Of a DNA stretch of 64,000 bases, positions 38,301 to 45,761 are shown piece by piece. This stretch comes from an uncultured Cryomorphaceae bacterium (lineage in GTDB: Bacteria; Bacteroidota; Bacteroidia; Flavobacteriales; Schleiferiaceae), in the NCBI GenBank assembly GCA_913031435.1, contig CAJWFD010000003.1, positions 36,528-100,527 of the forward strand. Reading direction: 5' to 3'. A model generated the notes under the pieces. That model ran no database searches. It saw nothing but the letters and a program-made list of their open reading frames with translations, and had not been told where the DNA came from. Both the position numbers and the translations under genes were made by a program. Numbering within the stretch: the first letter of the stretch is position 1; the number at the start of each line of letters is the position of its first letter.

Positions 38301-38676
38301 CTCGAATTATCCCCTTCACACGTATTCCGTGAACACAACCAGTTATGTAGTCTCTCTAACTGTTTATAATGCTTGTGGAGATGCAGATACCTACACGAGG
38401 GTGTTAGGTGATGTCTTAGGAGCTCCGGAGTTGGTGTTTACAGACCTTAAGGTTTATCCTAATCCAGCTACATCTGTACTGGTTTTAGAGAGCACTTCTG
38501 CTGTAAAAGGTAAAGTTACATTGACGGATGCTTTAGGACGTACTGTGATAGAACTGGATGCTAATGGCGATACTCAACAACATGTTGATGTTAGTGATCT
38601 TAGTGCAGGAATGTACGTCTTGCGTATTATTCATAATGGGCAATTCTTTCAAGATAGAATTCAAGTAGTGAAATAA
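32347..38676 (+). CDS. Giant modular T9SS adhesin (FnIII, MAM-like, PKD)
   Basis: 2,109 residues from ATG 32347 (TTG 32344 precedes it directly). Sec signal ending SLSSFAQ. After a ~150-residue N-terminal domain come alternating FnIII-like domains (six) and MAM/concanavalin-like domains (five, each with 'P(W/Y)xExFD' start and 'IDDxxxxxxP' end). Then come a Cys-containing beta domain (TLELTDDYGDGWTANN), three PKD domains with FGDGN motifs and a T9SS type A sorting domain (LKVYPNPATSVLVLES...GMYVLRI). Surface-exposed or secreted, probably an adhesin or matrix protein for binding glycans or particles; this role is inferred from domains. Ends at a bidirectional terminator. Confidence 0.92.
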   Translation: MKNYILTGLFLLASLSSFAQSDTATFTRGAYGVQAVFPVNINSQSSCADTLGVSIPTGHWISSIQLSYQVETTGGFFGGSAPNDVGTYVELQSENSKEAALTYGTSGTNGTTEILTRTITDFNGAVTDTFLVFKVHALRQGFNTVCDTNSAMFTDSTLTIIVNHYPAPTCFQPTNLSVDWTMSNQAELSWTSGGASSWEIEYGAPGFVLGSGNRISVLTNPFILSGLTASTSYEFFVRDSCAVGSTSIWSISAEDSTLCAPVTFTTSYLEEFDNTTDWVPGTGFDNDGSTIASCWQRNPTSPNGGQGYAFGVGTDSTGTPGTGPSSDRSGTGQYIYAEASGASNQSVATITSPLMDLTALSVPELNFYYHMRGAQINELKTEVWSKTLGWVVMGSINGPQQLALSDTFLLKTYTLSQFANDTVLVRFSAARGFGNDNQADIAIDDFGFQEAPTCPDPSQLSVVARTLTSVTLGWTAVNATTWDIQYGTPTAALGATANTTTNVTSNPGTISGLISGVTYQFWLREVCSPSDKSGWIGPILGTTHCSSVTAPWSEDFDSTIWTPGSGTYNAGDTLAPCWSRSPEADTLPSSDFAWGIRGSATFTNQTGPNSDFSGSGNYAYTEATRGAPNQEAFLESPLLDLSLLLKPKVSFYYHMRGFYINTLKLQVWVDSTQTWNTYFTQQGNQGNQWVYTEIDLAGFAGDTIALRWSGTKGNGAQGDIAIDEIVVDDQPLCPDPSAFAMTDVTSSSATFTWTTGGSTTWNLVVGTAGFTPSATGSTNLTATTGVATGLLSGTSYDAYVRDTCGALGASLWIGPITFNTLCDPYTAPYTEDFDSTAWVEGGNFNAGLIDDCWQRGDTTEYFFKAGQGATPSNNTGPSGDHTSGSAGYIHSEANTGFGGSTVFDNSITSPLIDVSPLTTPELSFWYHMYGSLINKLVIQGRSTGGSWTTLSTITGQQQTASTDVWKEAVIDLATYAGDTLQIRWVAYRYQGGQNRVDISIDDVDIHEKPNCPKPTLFSASNTTSTGVDLSWTTGGASSWQIEYGTPGHSVGSGTFMGTTVNPYTLTGLQANTTYDVYVRDSCAVGDVSPWVGPITLTTLCGMVTAPWIEDFEGLGFDATSGDIDQCYTTSSSTTYFWQTGQGATPTANTGPSVDHTSGTGKYGYIESNFGFGGDGDAEMISAEIDLDTLSTPELRFWWHAAGSNLDEMEIDVYSGGSWSTELTINTTNFTFQSSPSDPWEEAVVDLTSYVGDTIKIRFTGYRTSTFGFAAVRADWGIDDIKVDNAPTCLKPTLLSSTANTTTSVTIGWTTGGASNWQVEYGPAGFTAGSGTLVSTSTNPYTITGLTPSTFYDFWVRDSCSATDLSDWAGPLSAATACGNAVAPYFENFDYGFDGGIDINGANGGHNIGATISPCWTRTDTDTNYRWGGRDGTTATGNTGPNGDNTSGTGSYVYTESSYSSGTPTATLTSPSINLTALTAPEMHFYYHIYANTGSQGTLVWSIRDIAAGSWVALDSISGNQGNQWIEVVEDLSAYVNKTVEIKFTTTKSSGNTPQQGDIALDDLSIIEAPTCIDPTAVIAVASSATSADVSWTSGGATAWQIEYGSTGFTPGSGTIVNALTNPYTVSGLTLGATYDFYVRDSCGVGDVSAWVGPSSATLFSCVGGCAYTLELTDDYGDGWTANNQNTTFHQLAITAGTVTTNFTMSSTSGAAASSETFTFNVCDGDTLYLDFIDNGNWESECGFTLSDPNGVVVATVAGAANAGDPGAMAAGIQYQGAANCSSPCPAPVPAFTYTDTFLSVDFDATTSTGATLTFAWDFGDGNNGSGDLPTHIYSAGGTYIVELTATDSCGQSVAFSDTLTICDELVAVVTYTQSTFNITFDASGTTGATGATWDFGDGNTGTGLNPTHTYSGSGNFAVDVTITNTCGATVDTTIYVTMCVQPNATFSAKILSAGGGGMIVQFDGTNSTGGNSFAWNFGDGNTNYFSNYPLHTYSVNTTSYVVSLTVYNACGDADTYTRVLGDVLGAPELVFTDLKVYPNPATSVLVLESTSAVKGKVTLTDALGRTVIELDANGDTQQHVDVSDLSAGMYVLRIIHNGQFFQDRIQVVK
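32851..37320 (+). repeat. In-gene tandem array of ~0.84-kb FnIII+MAM modules
   Basis: FnIII units begin at 32851, 33703, 34540, 35374, 36205 and 37054, i.e. periods of 852, 837, 834, 831 and 849 bp. Shared landmarks are a Cys-x-x-Pro opening, 'W(T/S)(T/S)GG...W(Q/E)(I/V)EYG' and 'Y(D/E)F(W/F)VRDSC'. The copies are diverged at DNA level, so the array is old rather than recent amplification. Confidence 0.85.
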
Positions 38677-38697
38677 TAAGAGGCTACTTCTCGACAC

Positions 38698-38732
38698 AAA
38701 AAAAAGCCACCTCAAACGAGGTGGCTTTTTTT
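38698..38732. terminator. Bidirectional terminator
   Basis: Perfect stem GCCACCTC / GAGGTGGC with an AAAC loop, A8 before and T8 after. It serves the adhesin gene rightward and the PhnA-like gene leftward. Confidence 0.95.
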
Positions 38733-38748
38733 TGTGTGCTAAATGAGG

Positions 38749-39081
38749 TTATAGTTTTTTCACAAACTCACTTTTGAGCATCATTGCCCCGAAACCATCA
38801 ATTTTACAGCTGATGTTATGGTCACCGTCAACGAGTTTTATTTTAGAAACTTTAGTACCGGGTTTGATTGAACGTGGCGCACCTTTTACGGGTAGCGATT
38901 TTATTATAGAAACGGTATCCCCATTTTTCAGGACGTTACCATTAGCATCCTTAACTACGGAGCCTGACGAGTCGTCTTCTGGGTTCCATTCGTGTGAACA
39001 TTCGGGACAGACCAAGAGGGAGTCCATAGCATAGGCATAGGGACCTTTACATTCTGGGCATGGTGGCAGCGTTTCTGACAT
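38749..39081 (-). CDS. PhnA/YjdM-type zinc-ribbon protein
   Basis: 110 residues. N-terminal zinc ribbon (LPPCPECKGPYAYAMD, LLVCPECSHEWNPE) followed by an SH3-like beta barrel (VKDANGNVLKNGDTVSIIK, LPVKGAPRSIKPGTKV, NISCKIDGFGAMML). This is the PhnA (YjdM) family, historically named for alkylphosphonate use but without a proven role. Full length, cytoplasmic. Confidence 0.93.
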   Translation of the reverse strand: MSETLPPCPECKGPYAYAMDSLLVCPECSHEWNPEDDSSGSVVKDANGNVLKNGDTVSIIKSLPVKGAPRSIKPGTKVSKIKLVDGDHNISCKIDGFGAMMLKSEFVKKL

Positions 39082-39125
39082 AATAGCGTAGGTTAAGTTA
39101 TTCTACCAAGGTAGCTCATCAAAGA

Positions 39126-40322
39126 TTAGCGGTAACCCCTCCAGAAGATTCCCGCGGTAAGTAAAGTGAGTAGAGCAATACCGTAAAAGGCGGTATGGGC
39201 TTGCCCAAATTGGAGCGCTACGAAACCCAATAAAGCACCTACTACATACCCCATGTCTCGCCAAAATCTATAGGCTGACATGGCTTTTGGTCGCCAAGAA
39301 GGATGGCTGTTGTTACTGATGCCTACTAAAAAAGTAGGATAGACCATGGCTGTGCCAGCACCCAGGAGGATGTAAGGCAAAATTAAAACTGGATTATAGC
39401 CTATCGCGAGTAACGAGCATCCTTGTATAGCCATTCCGCTAATGATTAAAACTTTGAGATCTCCTTTATTCGATAATGGACCAGTAATTAGTTGTCCCAT
39501 ACCCCAAACAGATGCGTGGATTCCTGTGAGCCAACCTACTAACGTTAAGGGTGAACCTTGGGTAATCAGCAGAAAGGGAAGTATGGCCCAAAGAACACCA
39601 TCATTTGCATTGTTTACTAGGCCTGCCCAAGTGATATTCCTAAGCTTAGCTTCTTTGAAACTGGTATGTAGAAATATGTTGTCACTTTTAACAGGAGGAA
39701 TTACTGTATGCAATTTATGCTCTAGATCCACCCATGGTTGGGTATCGGGCACAAGGAATACAGCGAAAATTGTAGCAATCAATCCTATACCAAGTGCACC
39801 ATAGAGTACAGGAGCGAGTATTCCGTTCTCGTGCACATAGTATGCTCCAGCGAACGATGATGCACCGACAGCGAGGTATCCGGCACTTTCGTTAAGCCCC
39901 ATGGCAGTCCCTCTTTTTGCAAGCCCCACAATGTCAATCTTCATCATGACCGTGGTAGACCAAGTAAATCCCTGACTCAATCCTAGCGCTATATTGGCTA
40001 ATATGATAAGCCATCCGCTGCTAGCATGTAATAAAATAAGTGGTGCTTGAAGTGCAATGAGCCAACCCAGAATCAGCGTGCGCTTACGTCCCATGTCGCT
40101 GATTAGTTTACCGGTAAAGAGATTTGCGACTGCTTTGCTAGCTCCAAAAACAGCCACCATTAATAAGGACGCTTCTAGACTACTTAGTTCCCAATCCTTC
40201 GTTAATTCTGGTAATAGACTCCGTTCAAATCCTACCATAGTACCTACAAAGGCACTCATGAGTACTAAAAGTGAAAACAAGCCTGCATTTTCATTCAGGC
40301 CTAATGACTTGGTTCGCCCCAT
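39126..40322 (-). CDS. Major facilitator superfamily transporter
   Basis: 398 residues, 12 predicted TM helices. MFS loop motif KLISDMGRKRTLILGW after TM2 and a second half starting near FLLITQGSPLTLVGWLTGIHA. The substrate cannot be told; the pattern resembles uncharacterised drug or sugar-efflux MFS proteins. Separate from neighbours by ~25-45 bp and probably transcribed with the downstream PhnA-like gene or alone. Confidence 0.85.
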   Translation of the reverse strand: MGRTKSLGLNENAGLFSLLVLMSAFVGTMVGFERSLLPELTKDWELSSLEASLLMVAVFGASKAVANLFTGKLISDMGRKRTLILGWLIALQAPLILLHASSGWLIILANIALGLSQGFTWSTTVMMKIDIVGLAKRGTAMGLNESAGYLAVGASSFAGAYYVHENGILAPVLYGALGIGLIATIFAVFLVPDTQPWVDLEHKLHTVIPPVKSDNIFLHTSFKEAKLRNITWAGLVNNANDGVLWAILPFLLITQGSPLTLVGWLTGIHASVWGMGQLITGPLSNKGDLKVLIISGMAIQGCSLLAIGYNPVLILPYILLGAGTAMVYPTFLVGISNNSHPSWRPKAMSAYRFWRDMGYVVGALLGFVALQFGQAHTAFYGIALLTLLTAGIFWRGYR

Positions 40323-40345
40323 GATAGTGTGTCAAGTGTAACTCG

Positions 40346-41785
40346 TTATTTTGCCGTGGAAGTCTTACGTATTTTAATACCAAACCAAGCGTATATCAGA
40401 GTCATGATGGGAGATATTAAGTTAAAAAAGGCAAACATGAAATAATCTCCGGTTGCAACGCCTAAAACCGAGCTTTGATAGGCACCACAGGTGTTCCAAG
40501 GAATAAGAACTGAGGTGACAGTACCACTATCTTCTAACGTTCGACTCAAGTTTTCAGGAGCTAATCCTCGCTTAGCATAAACATCTTTAAACATTCTGCC
40601 AGGAATTACGATGGCCAAATATTGATCGGAAGCGGTTACATTTAAAATTCCACACGCCACGAGTGTACTGGTAATCAGAGAGGCACTATTCCTAGCGAGT
40701 CCTACTATGGCTGACGTAATAACGCTTAAAAAACCAACAGCCTCCATGGCGCCGCCAAAGGCCATGGCAGATAAGACCAACCAAACAGTACCCATCATAC
40801 CGGACATTCCCGAGCTGTTTAAGAGTTCCATTAGAATTGGATGTTCGGTAGGAATGTTTATGGATCCATACACGCTACGCATGGCGACTTCGTAGATAGG
40901 AAAGTCACCGGTACCTAGTGATCGGAGTAAGGGTTGTTGAAAAATAAAGGCAGCTATTAAGGCACCTATGATACCCATCGCAATGGCTACTAGTGCATCA
41001 ACTTTCCTTGAAATAAGAATAATAACGCCTAAGGGAACAGCAAATAACCACGGGTTGATGTTGTAACTATGGCTGATTAGGTTTTGAATTTCGTTGACTT
41101 GCGCAGGATCTAAAGCACCGTCTTTATAGCCAAGTCCGAGGATCGTAAAAAGTATTAATGAAATAATCATGCTCGGTACCGTGGTGTATAACATGTAACG
41201 GATATGTGTAAATAAATCCGTTCCTGCCATTGCAGGAGCAAGGTTAGTGGTATCGCTGAGTGGACTGAGTTTATCTCCAAAATAAGCTCCGGAAATAATG
41301 GCTCCGGCTACTACAGGCGAGGGAATCCCAATAGCCTGACCGATCCCCATTAAAGCGATTCCAACAGTGGCAGTTGTTGACCAAGAGGATCCTGTACTTA
41401 GGCTCACTAATGCGGAAATGATGGTAGCTGTAGGTAGAAAAAAACTTACGTTGATTAAATCTAGACCATAATAAATCATAGCTGGCACAATACCACTGAC
41501 CAGCCAAGTTCCTGCAAGTCCCCCTATGAGGATTAAGATGTATATGGCTTGTGAGGTGTCTTTGACATTAGATTTTATTTTATCGAAAACAACATCAACA
41601 CTAGAGCCATTAGCGACCCCAATAACAGCTGCAATGAGCGCAGCAAACATTAGAATAACTTGGTTAGATCCATCTAAGGCTCCGTCCCCAAAAACATATC
41701 CAACATTGAACCATAGCATCAGCATTAGCGCTACTAAAGGAGATAGCGCAATAAGAATTTGAGAGACAGTACTTTTTTGTTCCAT
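40346..41785 (-). CDS. Na+/H+ antiporter of the NhaC type
   Basis: 479 residues with about 12 TM helices. Typical NhaC-family stretches: ALVSLSTGSSWSTTATVGIA, GAIISGAYFGDKLSPLSDTT, ILNVTASDQYLAIVIPGRMF and LEDSGTVTSVLIPWNTCGAY. Exports Na+ (or exchanges malate/lactate in some members) at the inner membrane; fits a marine or saline habitat. Complete at both ends. Confidence 0.92.
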   Translation of the reverse strand: MEQKSTVSQILIALSPLVALMLMLWFNVGYVFGDGALDGSNQVILMFAALIAAVIGVANGSSVDVVFDKIKSNVKDTSQAIYILILIGGLAGTWLVSGIVPAMIYYGLDLINVSFFLPTATIISALVSLSTGSSWSTTATVGIALMGIGQAIGIPSPVVAGAIISGAYFGDKLSPLSDTTNLAPAMAGTDLFTHIRYMLYTTVPSMIISLILFTILGLGYKDGALDPAQVNEIQNLISHSYNINPWLFAVPLGVIILISRKVDALVAIAMGIIGALIAAFIFQQPLLRSLGTGDFPIYEVAMRSVYGSINIPTEHPILMELLNSSGMSGMMGTVWLVLSAMAFGGAMEAVGFLSVITSAIVGLARNSASLITSTLVACGILNVTASDQYLAIVIPGRMFKDVYAKRGLAPENLSRTLEDSGTVTSVLIPWNTCGAYQSSVLGVATGDYFMFAFFNLISPIMTLIYAWFGIKIRKTSTAK

Positions 41786-41818
41786 GGATTAGAATCTTTC
41801 CATCGCAAAGTAATGTAT

Positions 41819-43177
41819 TTAACTCAGCGCCGTAATGATATCTTGCTTGGTTATGATCTGATGTCCCTCATCAAATTTAACAAGAACTGCCCGATGTCCA
41901 TCTTTAACAATTTTAGCAATATCGTCTATACTCGCAGTCAAATCTACTATTGGATAAGGAGCGCCCATGATATCTCCAACTAAGGTGCTGTTCGATGGAT
42001 TATCTACCAAACTTGAAAGTATTCTATGGTCATCAATAGATCCTACAAGAGTACCATTTTGCATCACAGGAATTTGAGTAATATCATGTAGTTTCATCAA
42101 TAGAGCTGCATTACTAAGCGGCTCTGTGTCAGTAACGGTGAGCAACGGTAAGTGGCTGTGACCGTCAATAAGATCTTTAGCCACTTTATTTCCTCGCGAA
42201 AGAAAACCTCGGTCATGCATCCAATCGTCATTATAAACTTTACCAATATAGCGTGAGCCATGATCATGAAATAATACTACAACAACGTCATCTTTAGTCA
42301 GTTTATCTTTGATTTGACGTAAACCTTGAAAAGCTGATCCACAGCTGTATCCTATGAATAACCCTTCTTTTATAGCGAGTTCCCTGGTCGCTAAAGCACC
42401 GTCTTTATCGGTTACTTTTTCAAAGAAATCAATCACATCGAAGTCGACATTTTTAGGTAGGATATCTTCTCCTATCCCCTCTGTGATATAGCTGTAAATC
42501 TCTTTTTCATCAAATTCCTTGGTCTCGTGATACTTTTTAAATACCGATCCGTAGGTATCAATTCCCCAGATTTTAATCGCTGGATTTTGTTCTTTTAGAT
42601 ATTTACCTACTCCAGATATAGTTCCTCCAGTACCTACTCCAACTACAAAGTGAGTGACTTTCCCTTTGGTTTGCTCCCAGATTTCGGGACCCGTACTTTC
42701 ATAATGGGCTAGACGATTATTCAGATTGTCGTATTGAAACGGATAGAACGAATTCGGTATCTCGTTATTCAACCTAGTTGCAACGCTATAATAACTCTCA
42801 GGATGGTCTGGAGCCACGTTTGTGGGACAGACATAAACTTCGGCACCCATGGCGCGAAGGATATCTATTTTTTCTTTTGATTGTTTATCGGAAAGAGTAC
42901 AGATCAACTTGTATCCTTTGACAATTGCAGCTAAGGCAAGTCCCATACCGGTGTTACCTGAAGTACATTCGATGATGGTTCCTCCGGGTTTCAATTCACC
43001 TCTTGCTTCCGCATCCTCCACCATTTTCAAAGCCATACGGTCTTTGACACTGTGACCAGGATTGAAATACTCCACCTTCGCATATACAGGGCATGGAAAA
43101 TCTTCCACGATCTTATTGAGTTTGATCATTGGCGTATCGCCAATAGTTTGAAGGATGTTGTCGTAAATAGGGCGCAT
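41819..43177 (-). CDS. PLP-dependent cystathionine beta-synthase / cysteine synthase with CBS pair
   Basis: 452 residues. The N-terminal ~330 residues are a fold-type II PLP enzyme: HSVKDRMALKMVEDAE with the Schiff-base Lys, ECTSGNTGMGLALAAI, and the phosphate loop VGVGTGGTISGVGKYL. Two CBS domains follow (PLLTVTDTEPLSNAALLMKL and YPIVDLTASIDDIAKIVKDG), the layout of eukaryotic-type cystathionine beta-synthase. Acts in homocysteine-to-cysteine conversion or O-acetylserine sulfhydrylation; CBS domains may bind adenosyl ligands. No metB or metC neighbour is visible. Confidence 0.9.
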   Translation of the reverse strand: MRPIYDNILQTIGDTPMIKLNKIVEDFPCPVYAKVEYFNPGHSVKDRMALKMVEDAEARGELKPGGTIIECTSGNTGMGLALAAIVKGYKLICTLSDKQSKEKIDILRAMGAEVYVCPTNVAPDHPESYYSVATRLNNEIPNSFYPFQYDNLNNRLAHYESTGPEIWEQTKGKVTHFVVGVGTGGTISGVGKYLKEQNPAIKIWGIDTYGSVFKKYHETKEFDEKEIYSYITEGIGEDILPKNVDFDVIDFFEKVTDKDGALATRELAIKEGLFIGYSCGSAFQGLRQIKDKLTKDDVVVVLFHDHGSRYIGKVYNDDWMHDRGFLSRGNKVAKDLIDGHSHLPLLTVTDTEPLSNAALLMKLHDITQIPVMQNGTLVGSIDDHRILSSLVDNPSNSTLVGDIMGAPYPIVDLTASIDDIAKIVKDGHRAVLVKFDEGHQIITKQDIITALS

Positions 43178-43241
43178 AAAAAGCGAGTTATAATGAGATG
43201 GCTAAGATAAGCCAAGTCTACTTGGATAGGGTATCTAGTAG

Positions 43242-44471
43242 TTAAGAGAATCGCATACTTTTAATGGGATCAATTTTAGAGATCCACTTTACAGGGACTC
43301 TCAGAATGAAAAACGCGACGATAATGAACGTAAAATTGGCCCCAATGATCCACCACCAGTCCATTAGGATAGGTGCCGTAGAGATATAATACGTAGAAGG
43401 ATCAAGTTCAATGATACCAAAAGTTTGCTGCAAAAAACTTGCGCCAATTCCAATAAGGTTCCCCCAAAAAAGTCCTTGAAATAGAATTCGGAGACTTAGC
43501 AATTGAAAAACTTGGAGTATTAATCCGTCGCTAGCACCAAGTGACTTGAGTGTACCTATCATTCTAGTGCGGTCTATAATTAAAACGAGCAGTGCAGTAA
43601 TGAGGTTGCTTATCGCTACAATTAACACGATTCCCAGGACTAACAGGATATTCGTATCAAAGAGTTCTAGCCATCCAAAAATAGCCGGGTGTTTATGTTC
43701 GATGGACTGAACTTGTATGTCGTAGGGCACTATAGCGTTCCAATAGGCTGCCAATTCTGACCTTTGGTCGTCACTGTTGAGTAAGACTGAATACTGCGAA
43801 ACACTGTCATTTCTCCATCCCTGGAGTCGTCTTACATCATCAATGTTCATGAGGATATGTCCCCTGTTAAATTCATCGAGTGCTGTAGAATATAAACCTT
43901 CAATTCTACTCTTTCTGAGTCTAGGTATTTCACTTTTATTGTTGATAACAACCAGCATAGCTGTATCTCCAATGGACAATGAAAGCTCGGAGGCTAGCGT
44001 CGTGGAAATCATACAGCTATATCTGCCTTTAGGTCCTTTGCTCACGATCGTATCACCATTCGCATTCCATTTAGAAAAACTTAACCATTGGGCAGCTGAG
44101 TAGCCTAATATTTGTACGCCTTCAAAAGCGTCAATTTCTGGGTTAACAAGTAGGGCGGACTTCTCTACTTGAGGGTAAACGGCAGCCACATAAGGCGCAT
44201 TTTGAAGAACATTTAACAGGCTATCTTCAAGTAAAACAGGGCTCGTATCGGAGGTACGTTGCACAGAATAAGACTGCAGTGTTATGTCTCCTTCTAAACG
44301 ACTAAACTGCTGCATTATAGATTTTTGAAGTCCCTTACCTGAAGTGATAGATAGGACAACCAATGCCATTCCAAGGGCTGTGGCGGCAATACTGAGTTTA
44401 ATCAGTGGACCAACCACGGAGGGCCCCTGTGACTTTCGTATCTTTTGTGCTATGAAAAATGCTTCCTTCAC
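43242..44471 (-). CDS. LolC/LolE-like ABC transporter permease
   Basis: 409 residues from GTG 44471 (MKEAFFIAQKIRKSQG). TM1 lies near 25-50, a large periplasmic MacB_PCD-type domain follows to ~260, and then three TM helices of the FtsX type (LLVLGIVLIVAISNLITALL; LLSLRILFQGLFWGNLIGIG). The family exports lipoproteins or acts in envelope maintenance; the ATPase is not adjacent, as often in Bacteroidota. Its first seven codons overlap the start of the divergent NamZ gene. Confidence 0.9.
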   Translation of the reverse strand: MKEAFFIAQKIRKSQGPSVVGPLIKLSIAATALGMALVVLSITSGKGLQKSIMQQFSRLEGDITLQSYSVQRTSDTSPVLLEDSLLNVLQNAPYVAAVYPQVEKSALLVNPEIDAFEGVQILGYSAAQWLSFSKWNANGDTIVSKGPKGRYSCMISTTLASELSLSIGDTAMLVVINNKSEIPRLRKSRIEGLYSTALDEFNRGHILMNIDDVRRLQGWRNDSVSQYSVLLNSDDQRSELAAYWNAIVPYDIQVQSIEHKHPAIFGWLELFDTNILLVLGIVLIVAISNLITALLVLIIDRTRMIGTLKSLGASDGLILQVFQLLSLRILFQGLFWGNLIGIGASFLQQTFGIIELDPSTYYISTAPILMDWWWIIGANFTFIIVAFFILRVPVKWISKIDPIKSMRFS

Positions 44472-45696
44472 TATACCGCAAGTTAAGTCATCAGTCTCGT
44501 TGTTGTTGGCTTTTGTAGTGCTGTTTTCACCAGCATTGATGGCGCAATCTAATGTATACGCTTCCGGGGTTGCTCAAACGGGGTTGTACTATAACATGCT
44601 TTCGGGAAAAAGAATTGCAGTCGTGGCAAATGCAACATCACTGCTTCCAAACGGAACTCATACGGTAGATCACTTGATCTCAATAGGTGCGGAGGTTCAT
44701 GAAGTATGGGCGCCTGAACACGGATTTCGTGGTGATGCTGATGCTGGTGAATATGTCAAAGATGGTAGGGACCCTAAAACGGGTATTGTGATTAGAAGTT
44801 TATACGGGAAAACAAAACGACCAGAGTTAAGCTGGGTAAAGAGTGTGGATTTTGTGGTCTATGATATTCAAGATGTCGGCATCAGGTTCTATACCTATAG
44901 TACCACACTTAGTTATGTTCTTGACGCCTGTATTGAGGCTGGCGTTCCACTATTGGTTTTAGATCGGGGTAATCCAAATGGCCATTATGTGGATGGACCT
45001 GTTCTTCGTCGGGGATTCGAAAGTATGGTGGGATTACATCCTATACCTGTGGTACACGGACTCACTATGGGAGAATATGCTCTTATGGTTTATGGTGAAC
45101 GTTGGGTGCCTTTCGCAGAAAAAGAGGTATTACGCGCCAAATTTGATCGTTCTGGAGGACTTACCGTTATTCCATGTAAGGATTATTCGCACAATAAGGT
45201 TTTTAAAGAATTTCAAATCTCCCCATCCCCAAATTTACGAAGCATTGAGGCCATATGGCACTATCCATCATTATGCTATTTCGAGGGTACGCCAATCTCC
45301 TGCGGGAGAGGAACAGATGCCCCTTTTACTAAGTTTGGAGCTCCATGGTTAGACGGAGAACAATTCCCCGCAGTATTTACACCACTTCCAGATGGAGGTG
45401 CTAAGTATCCGAAGTTTGAGTCGCAAGAATGTCACGGGCAGCAGTTATTGCAAAAAATAGACGAGCCTGGTGATTTGATTAATTGGCAGCCACTTTTTAG
45501 TGCTTATAAGTTTTGGGAAACTCTATCCCCAACAGTCGAGGCTTTTTTTAATCCATTTTTCGCTAAACTATCCGGTTCTGAGAATCTCCAGCACGCATTA
45601 GAATCTGGTTTAACCATAGCACAATGGCAAGAATCGTATCAGGCGGAACTAGGGGCTTATATGGGGAAACGTCGTACTTACTTGCTTTACAAGTAG
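44452..45696 (+). CDS. NamZ-type exo-beta-N-acetylmuramidase (DUF1343)
   Basis: 414 residues from ATG 44452. Sec signal (SLLLAFVVLFSPALMAQ), so periplasmic. DUF1343 features: GKRIAVVANATSLLPNGTHTVD, WAPEHGFRGDADAGEYV, DIQDVGIRFYTYSTTL, VLDRGNPNGHYVDGPVL and a C-terminal lid with CYFEGTPISCGRGTDAPF. NamZ releases MurNAc from muropeptides in cell-wall recycling (known from Tannerella and Bacillus). A TATCTTTTG element at 44440-44448 just upstream lies inside the divergent permease gene. Confidence 0.9.
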   Translation: MKNASFTIPQVKSSVSLLLAFVVLFSPALMAQSNVYASGVAQTGLYYNMLSGKRIAVVANATSLLPNGTHTVDHLISIGAEVHEVWAPEHGFRGDADAGEYVKDGRDPKTGIVIRSLYGKTKRPELSWVKSVDFVVYDIQDVGIRFYTYSTTLSYVLDACIEAGVPLLVLDRGNPNGHYVDGPVLRRGFESMVGLHPIPVVHGLTMGEYALMVYGERWVPFAEKEVLRAKFDRSGGLTVIPCKDYSHNKVFKEFQISPSPNLRSIEAIWHYPSLCYFEGTPISCGRGTDAPFTKFGAPWLDGEQFPAVFTPLPDGGAKYPKFESQECHGQQLLQKIDEPGDLINWQPLFSAYKFWETLSPTVEAFFNPFFAKLSGSENLQHALESGLTIAQWQESYQAELGAYMGKRRTYLLYK

Positions 45697-45709
45697 ACGT
45701 ACGTAAAAT

Positions 45710-45741
45710 AAAAGGCCCAACATGAAAATGTTGGGCCTTTT
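45710..45741. terminator. Bidirectional terminator between NamZ and DUF2911 genes
   Basis: 14-bp perfect stem AAAAGGCCCAACAT / ATGTTGGGCCTTTT capped by a GAAA tetraloop. Confidence 0.95.
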
Positions 45742-45761
45742 GTTTTCTTAAAAAGAAGGTG

